64,000 nt of DNA from Streptomyces abyssalis. Its GTDB lineage: Bacteria > Actinomycetota > Actinomycetes > Streptomycetales > Streptomycetaceae. Shown here one piece after another: positions 26,538-35,053 of this stretch. The position numbers were made by a program, and so were the translations under genes. The stretch spans positions 186,001 to 250,000 of the forward strand of contig NZ_LJGT01000037.1 of NCBI RefSeq assembly GCF_001751365.1, given 5' to 3'. The notes below the pieces were generated by a model. That model was not told the origin of the DNA and did not search any database. It was given only the letters and a program-made list of their open reading frames with translations. Numbering within the stretch: the stretch's first letter is position 1; the number at the start of each line of letters is the position of its first letter.

Positions 26538-26684
26538 GCGAGTCACCAGTGCTTCGGCAAGAAGGCACATCCGCGGGAGCGGGACCTGTGAGTCCGCTCG
26601 GGACCGTAAGGGTCCGACCGCATGTGCCTCTCCCGCGGTGTCCGCTCGGACGCAGAACACCGATGGGAAGAGGTCGAAAGCACC

Positions 26685-27518
26685 ATGACTCCCGTACAGA
26701 CCCGCACCAAGCGTGCGCGTCACCCGCACGACGACGCCCCGGACACGGCTGCCGACTTCCGTCGCATCGTCTCGCTCCCCGAAGGTCCGGAAAAGGAAGC
26801 ACTGCAGCAGCAGGTCGTCGAGGCGTGGATGCCGATGGCCGAACGTCTCGCGCAGCGGTTCCGCAACCGCGGTGAGGCGCTGGAGGATCTGCAGCAGGTC
26901 GCCTCGCTGGGCCTGGTCAAGGCCGTGGGCCGCTACGATCCCGACCGCGGCAGCGCGTTCGAGAGCTTCGCGGTGCCCACCATCGTCGGCGAGATCAAGC
27001 GCCACTTCCGCGACCACATGTGGGGTCTGCACGTGCCGCGCCGCGTGCAGGAACTGCGCAACCGCGTCCGCATCAGCCGCCGCGAACTGAGCCTGACCAT
27101 GGGCGACCGCAGCCCGTCGGTGGCGCAGATCGCCGAGCACGCCCGGATGTCGCAGGAGGACGTGCTGGTCGGGATGGAGGCGCTGGAGAGCTACAGCACC
27201 CTCTCCCTCGACGCGGAGCTTCCCGGCGCGGACGACGGCTACTCCCTCGCGGACACCCTCGGCCGCAGCGAGCCCGGCTTCGACCACGTCGTCTACCGCG
27301 AGTCGGTCAAGCCGCGGCTGCAGCGGCTCCCGGAGCGCGAGCGCCGCATCCTCTACCTGCGCTTCTTCTGCGACATGACGCAGACGAACATCGCCGACCA
27401 GCTCGGCATCTCCCAGATGCACGTCTCCCGGCTCATCAGCCGCACGTGCGACAAGCTGCAGCAAGAGGTCGACGCAGACATCGAACGCGAGGACGAACCG
27501 GAGCTCGCCGCTGCGTGA
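26685..27518 (+). CDS. SigB/SigF/SigG-group RNA polymerase sigma factor
   Basis: A 277-residue sigma factor of the stress/development group found in multiple copies in Streptomyces. Region 2 is visible as LAQRFRNRGEALEDLQQVASLGLVKAV and YDPDRGSAFESFAVPTIVGEIKRHFRD. Region 3 is RRVQELRNRVRISRREL. Region 4 is LPERERRILYLRFFCDMTQTNIADQLGISQMHVSRLI. GAGG lies about 12 bases before the ATG. No anti-sigma gene is adjacent, so control is likely from elsewhere. Flanking genes carry matching promoter motifs, which suggests it reads its own neighbourhood. Confidence 0.92.
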   Translation: MTPVQTRTKRARHPHDDAPDTAADFRRIVSLPEGPEKEALQQQVVEAWMPMAERLAQRFRNRGEALEDLQQVASLGLVKAVGRYDPDRGSAFESFAVPTIVGEIKRHFRDHMWGLHVPRRVQELRNRVRISRRELSLTMGDRSPSVAQIAEHARMSQEDVLVGMEALESYSTLSLDAELPGADDGYSLADTLGRSEPGFDHVVYRESVKPRLQRLPERERRILYLRFFCDMTQTNIADQLGISQMHVSRLISRTCDKLQQEVDADIEREDEPELAAA

Positions 27519-27567
27519 GGGTCCGCATGCCCTCAGGCCCGCAGGCCCGCAGGCGTGACCGGTGAAG

Positions 27568-27622
27568 GGTGAAGGGCGGCCGGGAGCCGGGAGCGTGGTG
27601 CCGGCGCCGGCCGCCCTTCACC
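27568..27622 (+). terminator. First hairpin after the sigma factor gene
   Basis: Perfect 16-base arms GGTGAAGGGCGGCCGG (27568-27583) and CCGGCCGCCCTTCACC (27607-27622) with a 23-base loop, 50 bases after the sigma stop codon. Confidence 0.7.
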
Positions 27623-27624
27623 GC

Positions 27625-27669
27625 CCCCGGGAGCCTGCCGCGTCCCTACGACGCGGCAGGCTCCCGGGG
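27625..27669 (+). terminator. Second hairpin: 20-bp perfect inverted repeat
   Basis: Left arm 27625-27644 and right arm 27650-27669 are perfect complements (CCCCGGGAGCCTGCCGCGTC on the left) with a 5-base loop CCTAC. It follows the first hairpin by two bases, forming a tandem terminator without a T-run. Confidence 0.85.
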
Positions 27670-27700
27670 CGCTGGGCGCTGGGCGCTGGGCGCTGGGCGC
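27667..27700 (+). repeat. 7-bp tandem repeat GGGCGCT
   Basis: Four full GGGCGCT units and a partial fifth between the hairpin and the ATG of the GAF-type gene. It occupies the place where a Shine-Dalgarno sequence would be expected, which makes that start doubtful. Confidence 0.9.
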
Positions 27701-27708
27701 GCTGCGTG

Positions 27709-28374
27709 ATGTTCACGAAGCCCGCCGAACCTGCGCACGCGTCCGCCAGTTTTCCGTGCTTGTTCCCGGGCAGCCGAACGCCTGTGGAAACGCCGCCTCC
27801 GCTGGACGCCCCCGACGGGACTCGCACCGCTCCTCCGGCCCTGACGCCGCTGGAGGACGCGGACGAGCGCGGCGGGGAGACATCCCCCGCCCGTGGCTTC
27901 ACCGAACTCGCGCAGCGCTCCGTCGCCTGCATCCCGGGCAGCTGCGCGGCCGCCGTCACGCTCACCGACACGGCGGGCGGCCCGCTCGCCGACTCCCCGG
28001 AGGGTACGGCTGCCGCCGTCACCCATCCCGACGTGGCCGAACTCGTCGCCGCCCAGTGGGAGTCCGAGGAAGGCCCCGTCCCCTCGGCGCTGGAGAGCGG
28101 CGAGCCGGTGCTGACGGGCGACGTGCGGCACGAGACACGCTGGCCGCGCTTCCGGGCCATGGCGCTGCAGCGGGGTCTGCGCGCGTCCGCGACGCTGCCC
28201 TACCGTCACGAGGGCGCGGTGCTGACCCTGTCCGTCTACGCCTTCCGTCCGCAGAGCCTGGCGGGTGTGGTCGAGGAGAAGGGCGGGGAGCTGGCCGAGC
28301 TCGCGGAGGCGATCGTGCGCAACCGCGGGCGGGGCGTCGAGGAGCACCTGGGGAAGCTGCGGCGTCCGCGCTGA
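27709..28374 (+). CDS. GAF-domain-like protein (no ANTAR domain)
   Basis: Up to 221 residues. The first 60 are Pro/Thr-rich and probably disordered. From GFTELAQRSVACIPGSCAAAV onward it resembles the GAF sensory domain of actinobacterial GAF-ANTAR regulators (VLTGDVRHETRWPRFRAMALQRGLRASATLPY), but it ends with a helix and no ANTAR RNA-binding module. The start is uncertain: the ATG at 27709 directly follows a tandem repeat and has no ribosome binding site. An in-frame GTG at 27784 lies just after a possible SigB-type element (GTTT-N15-GGGCAG, 27749-27773). A role as a small sensor in the stress block is inferred only from position. Confidence 0.65.
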   Translation: MFTKPAEPAHASASFPCLFPGSRTPVETPPPLDAPDGTRTAPPALTPLEDADERGGETSPARGFTELAQRSVACIPGSCAAAVTLTDTAGGPLADSPEGTAAAVTHPDVAELVAAQWESEEGPVPSALESGEPVLTGDVRHETRWPRFRAMALQRGLRASATLPYRHEGAVLTLSVYAFRPQSLAGVVEEKGGELAELAEAIVRNRGRGVEEHLGKLRRPR

Positions 28375-28564
28375 GCCGGCACGTGTCGGCATACGGCACC
28401 GCCGGAGCATCTGCGAAGGTGGACGCATTGTGCGTTTGTCCTATTCAGAGCGCCGACGGGTGGCGGCTTTCATTCGTCCCCCGTCAGCTGACACAGGACA
28501 GATGACGGACGGCGGATTCTGTCACCCGGCAGCGGATGGCGGCCCGACGGCGGAGGCGTGAGCG

Positions 28565-29692
28565 ATGGAGGGCAGCGACAGACACGGGCCCGGCGACAGC
28601 TACCGGCAGAGCCGCACCGCCACCGCCGTCGCCGCCTGCGGCTACTGGCAGCGCCGCGGCATGGAGACCCGTCCGGAGCAGGTCGTCGCCGCGCCCGGAG
28701 CCGCGCTCACCCTCTTCGCCGTGCTGGCCGCGGCGGGCTCCGGCACCGTTCTGACGCCGAGACCCGCCGACCGTTGGTACGCGTGGCCGGCCCGCTTGCT
28801 GGGCCGCCCGCTGCACACCGTTCCCGTGCCGGCCGAGTGCGGGGGAGTGCCCGACCCGGTCGCCCTGCGCGAGACCGTGCGCCGCGTCCGCGCCGAGGGG
28901 GACGAACCGCGCGTGCTGGTGCTCTCCGTCGCCGACGACTGCACCGGTACGGCCGTGCCCCCCGAGCTGCTGCACGAGGTGACGGAGGCGGCGGGGGACG
29001 AGGGGCTGCTGATCGTCAGCGACGAGACCTGGCGCGACACGGCACACACGCCGCACGGCACGGTCGTCGTCAGTCCCGCCGAGATGGTCCACGGAGGCCG
29101 GGACTCCGACGCGGTCGTCGTACTCGTGGAGCTCGGGGAGACGCTGCTGCCGCAGGGCCGCGTCGCCGGGATCGCCCGCTTCCCGGACAGCGGACGCGGA
29201 CGCGGACTCGCCGAGTCCGTACGAGAGGTGCTGACGGTGCTGCGCACCGGGCTGACCGGCCCGGACGACGCCGCCGTCGCCGACGCCCTCACCGAACCGG
29301 AGCCGCTGCGGACCCGCCGCACCGGCACCGCACGCGCGTACGGTCCGTTCCTCACGGAGCTGCACCATGCCGTCACCGACGCCGGGGCGCTGTGCCGCCC
29401 GCCGCGCGTCGGGCGCCACGTCTACGCCGACTTCGAACCCGTACGGCCGCGTCTCGACGCCCGCGGCATCCGCGACTCGGCGGGACTGGAGGCACAACTG
29501 GTGCGGATGTTCGGCCCGTACGTGTGCGGCGGGCACCGTCTCGGGGACGACCCGAAGGCACTGCGGGTGCGGCTGTCCGCCGGGATCGTCACCGGCTCCG
29601 AGCCGCCCGCGGCTCCGGCATCGCCCGCAGCGAGCCGGGTACTGGAATCGGTGAAATCTGCCCTTGCCGAACTGACGGCTCTCCGGGAGTGA
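28565..29692 (+). CDS. Aminotransferase class I/II-fold protein lacking the catalytic lysine
   Basis: A 375-residue protein with the outline of a fold-type I PLP aminotransferase. The NPTG-like turn is DDCTGTAVPPELL, the pyridine-nitrogen Asp is in LIVSDETWRD, and the small-domain arginine region is KALRVRLSAG. Where active enzymes have SLSK....PG.R.G, this one reads VELGETLLPQGRVAG, so the PLP lysine is replaced by glycine. The only lysines in the whole protein are two near the C-terminus. GGAGG lies 9 bases before the ATG. It is coupled to a metallo-beta-lactamase-fold gene downstream. It is probably a non-catalytic or repurposed protein. Confidence 0.8.
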   Translation: MEGSDRHGPGDSYRQSRTATAVAACGYWQRRGMETRPEQVVAAPGAALTLFAVLAAAGSGTVLTPRPADRWYAWPARLLGRPLHTVPVPAECGGVPDPVALRETVRRVRAEGDEPRVLVLSVADDCTGTAVPPELLHEVTEAAGDEGLLIVSDETWRDTAHTPHGTVVVSPAEMVHGGRDSDAVVVLVELGETLLPQGRVAGIARFPDSGRGRGLAESVREVLTVLRTGLTGPDDAAVADALTEPEPLRTRRTGTARAYGPFLTELHHAVTDAGALCRPPRVGRHVYADFEPVRPRLDARGIRDSAGLEAQLVRMFGPYVCGGHRLGDDPKALRVRLSAGIVTGSEPPAAPASPAASRVLESVKSALAELTALRE

Positions 29693-29694
29693 CT

Positions 29695-30960
29695 GTGGAA
29701 CCGGACCGGACGCTGCCCGAGCAGGACATGGAGACGCAGGCGGAGACGATCCCGCCCGGGCCGCCGGCCGTGCCCGGCCGCACGGACCCCGGGCGCACGG
29801 ACCCCGAACGCAGGGACCGCGAAGCCTCAGACGGCGAACGTACCGACGTAGGGCATCCGGGCGGCGGGACCTCTCGGGAGCCCGGCGCCGGGGAGCGGTC
29901 ACCTGAACCCCCGCTGCTGCGTCCCGTCGGCGCCAGACGGTTCTGGCCGCGCAGCTTCGCCGCCCGGCTGACCGCGCCGCTCCCCGACGTACGCGCGCTC
30001 GTGCGGGCCGCGCGCGAGGGTGCGATGCGGCCCGAACCGCAGGCGCTGAAGGGCATCGCGCGGCTGCCGTACGAGCCCGGTCCGGTGCCCGCGGCCCGTC
30101 CCGGCACGGTCTCGGTGACATGGGCCGGGCACGCCAGCTGGGTCGTCCGCGTCGGCGGTCTGACGGTGCTCACCGACCCGGTGTGGTCACGCCGCATCCT
30201 CGGAACGCCCGCCCGCGTCACGCCCCCCGGTGTGGCCTGGGCGGACCTGCCGCCGGTCGACGCGGTCGTCATCTCGCACAACCACTACGACCACCTGGAC
30301 GCCCCGACTCTCCGCAGGCTTCCGCGCCGCACGCACCTGTTCGTCCCCGCCGGGCTGGGCCGCTGGTGCCGCAGACGGGGCTTCACGAGCGTGACGGAGC
30401 TGGACTGGTGGGAGGCGGCGGAGCTGCCCGCGAGGGACGCGAGCGGCCGGGTCCGGTTCGAGTTCGTGCCCGCCCACCACTGGTCCCGGAGGACGCTGAC
30501 GGACACCTGCCGTTCCCTGTGGGGCGGGTGGGTGCTGACGGGACCGGAACGCGGCCACGGGGACGAGGGACAGCCGAACGGGCGGCGCGACACGGAGCGG
30601 AACGGGCATCAGCCCCGGCGGCAGCGCGTCTACTTCGCGGGCGACACCGGCTACGGCCACTGGTTCGCGGAGATCGGCCGCCGCTGTCCCGGCATCGACC
30701 TGGCGCTGCTGCCGGTCGGCGCCTACGAGCCGCGCTGGATGCTCAAGCCGGTGCACACCTCCCCGGAGGAGGCGGTGCGGGCCTGCGCGGACGTCGGGGC
30801 GCGTGTCATGGCGCCCATGCACTATGCGACGTTCCTGCTCTCGGCCGAGCCGCCGCTGGCACCTCTGGAACGCGTACGTGCCGCGTGGGCCTCGGCGGGA
30901 CGGGCGCGCGGAGACCTGTGGGACCTTCCGGTCGGCGCCTCACGCGTACTGGGCGAGTGA
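29695..30960 (+). CDS. MBL-fold metallo-hydrolase (NAPE-PLD/UlaG-like)
   Basis: About 421 residues. Residues 1-75 are a charged Pro/Arg/Glu-rich leader. The metallo-beta-lactamase domain follows: VTWAGHASWVVR, the metal site SHNHYDHLD, a further His in VPAHHWSRR, the bridging Asp in FAGDTGYG, and a final His in PMHYATF. This is the lactamase_B_2 arrangement seen in NAPE-phospholipase D relatives. I prefer GTG 29695 with GGGAG 5 bases before it; GTG 29689 would overlap the upstream stop. It likely hydrolyses a phosphodiester or lactone; the substrate is unknown. Confidence 0.82.
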   Translation: MEPDRTLPEQDMETQAETIPPGPPAVPGRTDPGRTDPERRDREASDGERTDVGHPGGGTSREPGAGERSPEPPLLRPVGARRFWPRSFAARLTAPLPDVRALVRAAREGAMRPEPQALKGIARLPYEPGPVPAARPGTVSVTWAGHASWVVRVGGLTVLTDPVWSRRILGTPARVTPPGVAWADLPPVDAVVISHNHYDHLDAPTLRRLPRRTHLFVPAGLGRWCRRRGFTSVTELDWWEAAELPARDASGRVRFEFVPAHHWSRRTLTDTCRSLWGGWVLTGPERGHGDEGQPNGRRDTERNGHQPRRQRVYFAGDTGYGHWFAEIGRRCPGIDLALLPVGAYEPRWMLKPVHTSPEEAVRACADVGARVMAPMHYATFLLSAEPPLAPLERVRAAWASAGRARGDLWDLPVGASRVLGE

Positions 30961-31010
30961 ACGGAGGCGGGGGGGGAGCCGGCCGGAGGCGGCGGAGCCT
31001 GCCGGGCCGG

Positions 31011-31688
31011 TCAGCTCGCGCGGAAGCGCCGCCACACCGTGGGCGCGACGCTGATGATCACGGTGAGCCCCACCGCCGCCGCGACGCCTTCCCACGGTTC
31101 GGGGAAGACGGAGCCGCTGAGCAGTCCGACGAGCTGGTAGGCGACGGTCCAGGCGAGGCAGGCGGGCAGATTGCCCCGTACGAACTCGCGCAACGGCATC
31201 CGCGCGAGCAGGCAGGCGAGCATCACGGGTATGCGTCCCGCCGGTATGAGCCGCGAGACGATCAGTACGGCCACCTCGTGTTCGCGGAGCTTGTCCTGGG
31301 CCTGACGGAGCCGTTCCGGCGGCGCGTGCTCCCGCAGCCGCTCCAGCCAGCGCGATCCGCTCCGCGAGTCGACTCCGCGCCTTCCGAGCCAGTACAGCGT
31401 GACGTCCCCCAGGAACGCCGCCGCCGCTCCCACGACGAAGACCGCCCCCAGGCCCAGCCCCGGCAGGCTCTGGTGCAGGGCCACCACCGCGGCCCCGCTG
31501 ACGAGGGCGCCGGTCGGCACCACGGGGACCAGCGAGCCCAGCACCACCAGCAGGAAAAGCGACGGGTAGGTGACGGCCTGCTGCGTGGACTCCGGCGGTA
31601 TCACCGCGCCCGCGCCGGTGCCCGCCACACTCGTCACGTCCGCCACACCCGTCATGCCCGGCACCGCACCGAGCTGCTGAAGGAACAT
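31011..31688 (-). CDS. DedA family membrane protein
   Basis: A 225-residue integral membrane protein of the DedA/SNARE-associated (VTT) family. It has SLFLLVVLGSLVPVVPTGALVSGAA, a re-entrant-type AAAAFLGDVTLYWLGRR, and the family signature VLIVSRLIPAGRIPVMLACLL. Members are lipid (undecaprenyl or phospholipid) flippases in other bacteria. Its start overlaps the stop of the upstream MBL gene by one base (TGATG), so the pair is coupled. Confidence 0.88.
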   Translation of the reverse strand: MFLQQLGAVPGMTGVADVTSVAGTGAGAVIPPESTQQAVTYPSLFLLVVLGSLVPVVPTGALVSGAAVVALHQSLPGLGLGAVFVVGAAAAFLGDVTLYWLGRRGVDSRSGSRWLERLREHAPPERLRQAQDKLREHEVAVLIVSRLIPAGRIPVMLACLLARMPLREFVRGNLPACLAWTVAYQLVGLLSGSVFPEPWEGVAAAVGLTVIISVAPTVWRRFRAS

Positions 31689-32461
31689 CAGGCCGCCTCC
31701 AGTGTCACGCTCTCGCCGTGCGTGAGCCGGTGCACGGTGACGCCCGGAGCCAGCGCCCCGGCCTTCCGCAGGAACTCGTCGCCGGGCGCGTGGAATTCGT
31801 GCGGCCGGACCGCGTCCATGCCGATCGGCCAGAACGTGCCGTAGTGCACGGGCACCGCCGTGCGCGGGCGCAGCCGCACCAGGGCCTGCGCCGCGCGCTC
31901 GGCGTCCAGATGCTCCTCGCCGAGCCACGGGCCCCAGCCGCCGACCGGCAGCAGCGCCACATCGACCGTGCCGACCGCCTCCGCCATGCCGTCGAAGAGG
32001 CCGGTGTCACCGGCGAAGTACGTACGGGCGGCGCCCTCCACCACGTAACCGAGCGCCTCCGCGCGGTGCGGCCCGTACGGCATCCGCCGTCCGTCGTGGG
32101 CCGCGGGCACCGCACGCACCGTCACGCCCCGCTCGGTGACGCACTCCCCGGCGACGACCTCGTGGAAGCGCAGCACCGACGCCAGCCGCCGCAGCCGCGG
32201 CACCGCCCGCAGCGCTCCGCGCGGCACCACGACGCGGGTGCCGGGCGCCAGCATGGCCAGCGAGCCGAGGTGCAGATGGTCGGCGTGCAGATGGGAGACG
32301 AGCACGACGTCGGCGAGCGCGGCCGAGGGAGGCGGCAGCAGTCCGCGGCGCCTGCGCAGGTGCGCCATGCGCCGCACCAGCAGCGGGTCGGTCAGAACCG
32401 TCACCCCGGAGTCCCGCACCGTGGCTGTGGCATGCCCCCACCATGTGACCTCCACCGGCAC
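31688..32461 (-). CDS. MBL-fold metallo-hydrolase (YtkL/UlaG-like)
   Basis: A 257-residue compact metallo-beta-lactamase-fold protein: VTWWGHATATVR, the metal site SHLHADHLHL, His in PAAHDGRR, bridging Asp in FAGDTGLFD, and a last His in PVHYGTFWP. The GTG at 32461 has GGGAGG about 8 bases upstream. It is translationally coupled to a DedA gene. The substrate is unknown; relatives include phosphodiesterases and lactonases. Confidence 0.87.
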   Translation of the reverse strand: MPVEVTWWGHATATVRDSGVTVLTDPLLVRRMAHLRRRRGLLPPPSAALADVVLVSHLHADHLHLGSLAMLAPGTRVVVPRGALRAVPRLRRLASVLRFHEVVAGECVTERGVTVRAVPAAHDGRRMPYGPHRAEALGYVVEGAARTYFAGDTGLFDGMAEAVGTVDVALLPVGGWGPWLGEEHLDAERAAQALVRLRPRTAVPVHYGTFWPIGMDAVRPHEFHAPGDEFLRKAGALAPGVTVHRLTHGESVTLEAA

Positions 32462-32520
32462 GTGTGCTCCTCCCTGCCTGGTGCTGACGGCCCCTGCGGA
32501 CCCGGAAAACCGCCGGCCGC

Positions 32521-32580
32521 CGGAACCCCGGCGGGAATCCCGGCCGGAATCCCCGCCGGAATCCCGGCCGGAACCGGCCG
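32521..32580. repeat. 12-bp degenerate tandem repeat (CCGGAATCCCGG type)
   Basis: Four to five imperfect copies of a self-complementary CCGGAATCCCGG-like unit in the 364-base divergent gap 32462-32825. The gap also contains the direct repeat GGAGAAT (about 32742-32757). I cannot assign promoter hexamers with confidence. Confidence 0.75.
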
Positions 32581-32825
32581 CCGGAGACCGGATGCCCCGT
32601 TCCGCCGCGGGTACTGGCTGCCCGTACCGGCCGCGTGTACTCGCCGTGGCGGGCACCGCGTCCACCGCCCCCGCGCTTCGAGCGTATGCGCCCAGCGCAC
32701 GGGGACGGGCCGGGCGCTGTGTCACGAGACGGGCGCAACATGGAGAATTGGAGAATATCCCGCGCATCGGGTGGGTTCTCGTGTCAGCAGGTGTGCGAGC
32801 GGCGCCGGGAGAGTTGGGAGTCAGG

Positions 32826-35036
32826 ATGCGGCTGCGGGTCTTCCCCCCTGGCCTGCCGGGGGGTGTGCCGAGGCACTGGCGCTCCTTCGGCGCCACGGTG
32901 CTGCGGGTGCTGGCGGTGTGGGCGGTGAGCACCCTCACGCTGCTGGTTCTCGCGGGCATCCTTCCCGACTTCCGGCTCCAGTCGCCGGAAGCCGGGAACA
33001 GTGCCACCTACATCGCGACGACCGCGGCCATAGGAGCCGGTGTCTTCGGCCTGCTCGGTGCGGTGGTGTGGCCCGTGCTCGTACGGGCTCTGCTGCTGGT
33101 GCCCGCGCTGGTGCTGGGCACACTCGTCTTCTTCCTCAACGGCTCGCTGCTGTGGCTCGCGCTCTCCCTGGTGCCGTACGGCAGCGGCTCGGCCGACCCC
33201 GGCACGGCCGTCGTGGTCGCCGCGGCCATGTCCGCCGCGTCCTCCGCCGCCGGTACGGCCCTGGCGGTACGGGACGACGGCGCCTACCGCCGCCGCCTCG
33301 CCCGTCTCGCCGACCGCCGGCGCCGCCGCGAGGGGCTGGGCCCGGCGCCGCGCACACCGGGCACGGTCTTCCTGCAGCTCGACGGCGTCGGCCACGGGCT
33401 GCTGCGCGAGGCCGTCACGGGCGGTGCCGGCGGCGAGCCGGCGCTGATGCCGACCGTCGCCGCGATGTACGGCGCCACGCACCGGCTGACCCCCTGGCGC
33501 ACCGACTGGCCGTCCCAGACGGGCGCCAGCCAGCTCGGCATCCTCCACGGCAGCAACAAGGACGTGCCCGCCTTCCGCTGGTACGAGAAGGGGTCGGGGG
33601 AGGTGCTGATCAGCAACCGTCCTTCCGGAGCCGCCGAACTCCAGCGCCGGGCCGTCGAGGAGACCGGAGACCGCGGGCTGCTCGCCCTGGACGGCGCCAG
33701 CCGCGGCAACCTCTTCACCGGCGGCGCCGGCCAGGTCGCCCTCGTGGTGGCGGTCGCGGCGCGGCGCGGCCGTGAGAACCGCTCCCGTGCCGGCTACGTC
33801 GCCTACTTCTCCGACCCCGCCAACGCCACCCGCACGGCGGTCTCGTTCGTCGCCGAGGTGGTGCGGGAGCTCATCCAGTCGACGCGCTCGCGGCTGCGCG
33901 GCGAGCGGCCCCGGGTGCCGCGCGGCGGGCTCTATCCGCTGATCCGTGCCTTCGCCACCGTCGTGCAGCGCGACGTGGTGGTCGCCGCCGTGCTCGGCGA
34001 CGTCTTCAGCGGACGCAGTGCCGTCTTCGCCGACCTCGTGGCCTACGACGAGGTGGCCCACCACTCCGGGCCCCGGGGCTCGGACGCGAAGAAGGTGCTG
34101 CGCCGGCTCGACCGGTCGGTGGCGCTGATCGCGAAGGCGGCCCGGCGCGCGCCGCGTCCGTACCGCATCGTGCTGCTCTCCGACCACGGGCAGAGCGCGG
34201 GGCAGACCTTCCGTGCCGCCTACGGGCTGACGCTGGAGGACCTCGTACGGGCCGGCTGCGGGCTGCCCGTCTCGCGCCGTGTGGGGCGCACGCCCAGCGG
34301 CGCGGAGGCGCGGGCCGCGGCGCGCGCCGCGCTGCACAGGCCGGAGAGCGGGCCGCAGAACGAGGAGCGGACACCGTCGAGGAGCGCGGGGCCGGTCGTG
34401 CTGGCCTCCGGCAATCTCGGGCTCGTCTCCTTCCCGGACGTGCCGGGCCGGATGTCCAGGGAGCAGGTCGACAAGCGGCATCCCACGCTGCTGCGCACGC
34501 TCGCCGACCATCCCGGAATCGGCTTCCTGCTGCTGCACAGCGAACAGCACGGCCCCGTCGTGCTGGGCGGGGGCGGCGCCGAACACCGCCTGGACACCGG
34601 TGAGATCACCGGCGGGCCCGACCCGCTGGCGCCGTTCGGACCGGGCGCCGCGGATGCGGTGCGGCGCACCGCCGGGTTCCGGAACGTGCCGGACATCATG
34701 ATCAATTCAGTGATCGACCCGGAGAGCGGCGCCGTACACGCCTTCGAGCAGCAGATCGGCTCGCACGGCGGACTCGGCGGGGAGCAGAACGACGCGTTCC
34801 TGCTCTCGCCGCGCGAACTGTCGGCCCCGTCAGGCGAGGAGGAACTGGTCGGGGCCGAGCGTGTCCATCTCGTACTGCGCCGCTGGCTGAACGAGGCGGC
34901 GGGCGCCGCCGTACCGGCGTCGCGCGCACGGGACGAGAACGCGCCGGCGGCACCGGACGGGGAAGCCCCGGCGGCACCGGACCGGGAGTTCCCGGCGGCA
35001 CCGGACCGGGAGTCCCCGGCGGCCCGGCCCGCCTGA
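32826..35036 (+). CDS. Phage-holin-like membrane domain fused to an alkaline-phosphatase-fold domain
   Basis: A 736-residue protein. Residues 15-150 hold four hydrophobic helices resembling the mycobacterial four-TM holin family (PF04020), for example VLAVWAVSTLTLLVLAGILPDF. From residue 175 comes an alkaline phosphatase/phosphodiesterase-superfamily domain: TVFLQLDGVGH, the nucleophile-region TDWPSQTGASQLGILHGS, metal-ligand DLVAYDEVAHHSGP and LLSDHGQS, and SHGGLGGEQNDAFLLSP. The last 35 residues repeat PAAPDRE(S/F)P. GGGAG precedes the ATG. It is likely a membrane-anchored phosphohydrolase rather than a lysis protein. Confidence 0.85.
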   Translation: MRLRVFPPGLPGGVPRHWRSFGATVLRVLAVWAVSTLTLLVLAGILPDFRLQSPEAGNSATYIATTAAIGAGVFGLLGAVVWPVLVRALLLVPALVLGTLVFFLNGSLLWLALSLVPYGSGSADPGTAVVVAAAMSAASSAAGTALAVRDDGAYRRRLARLADRRRRREGLGPAPRTPGTVFLQLDGVGHGLLREAVTGGAGGEPALMPTVAAMYGATHRLTPWRTDWPSQTGASQLGILHGSNKDVPAFRWYEKGSGEVLISNRPSGAAELQRRAVEETGDRGLLALDGASRGNLFTGGAGQVALVVAVAARRGRENRSRAGYVAYFSDPANATRTAVSFVAEVVRELIQSTRSRLRGERPRVPRGGLYPLIRAFATVVQRDVVVAAVLGDVFSGRSAVFADLVAYDEVAHHSGPRGSDAKKVLRRLDRSVALIAKAARRAPRPYRIVLLSDHGQSAGQTFRAAYGLTLEDLVRAGCGLPVSRRVGRTPSGAEARAAARAALHRPESGPQNEERTPSRSAGPVVLASGNLGLVSFPDVPGRMSREQVDKRHPTLLRTLADHPGIGFLLLHSEQHGPVVLGGGGAEHRLDTGEITGGPDPLAPFGPGAADAVRRTAGFRNVPDIMINSVIDPESGAVHAFEQQIGSHGGLGGEQNDAFLLSPRELSAPSGEEELVGAERVHLVLRRWLNEAAGAAVPASRARDENAPAAPDGEAPAAPDREFPAAPDRESPAARPA

Positions 35037-35053
35037 ACGGCCGGTTCGCGTGG

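Noticed and set aside
28375..28564. SigB-type promoter before the aminotransferase-fold gene (GTTT...GGGTGG)
   Set aside because: The spacer would be 18 bases and the core is GGGTGG, outside the pattern used for the neighbouring genes.
32826..33300. Prophage or holin-lysis cassette
   Set aside because: The holin-like helices are fused to a phosphatase domain, and no endolysin, integrase, structural phage genes or attachment repeats are nearby.
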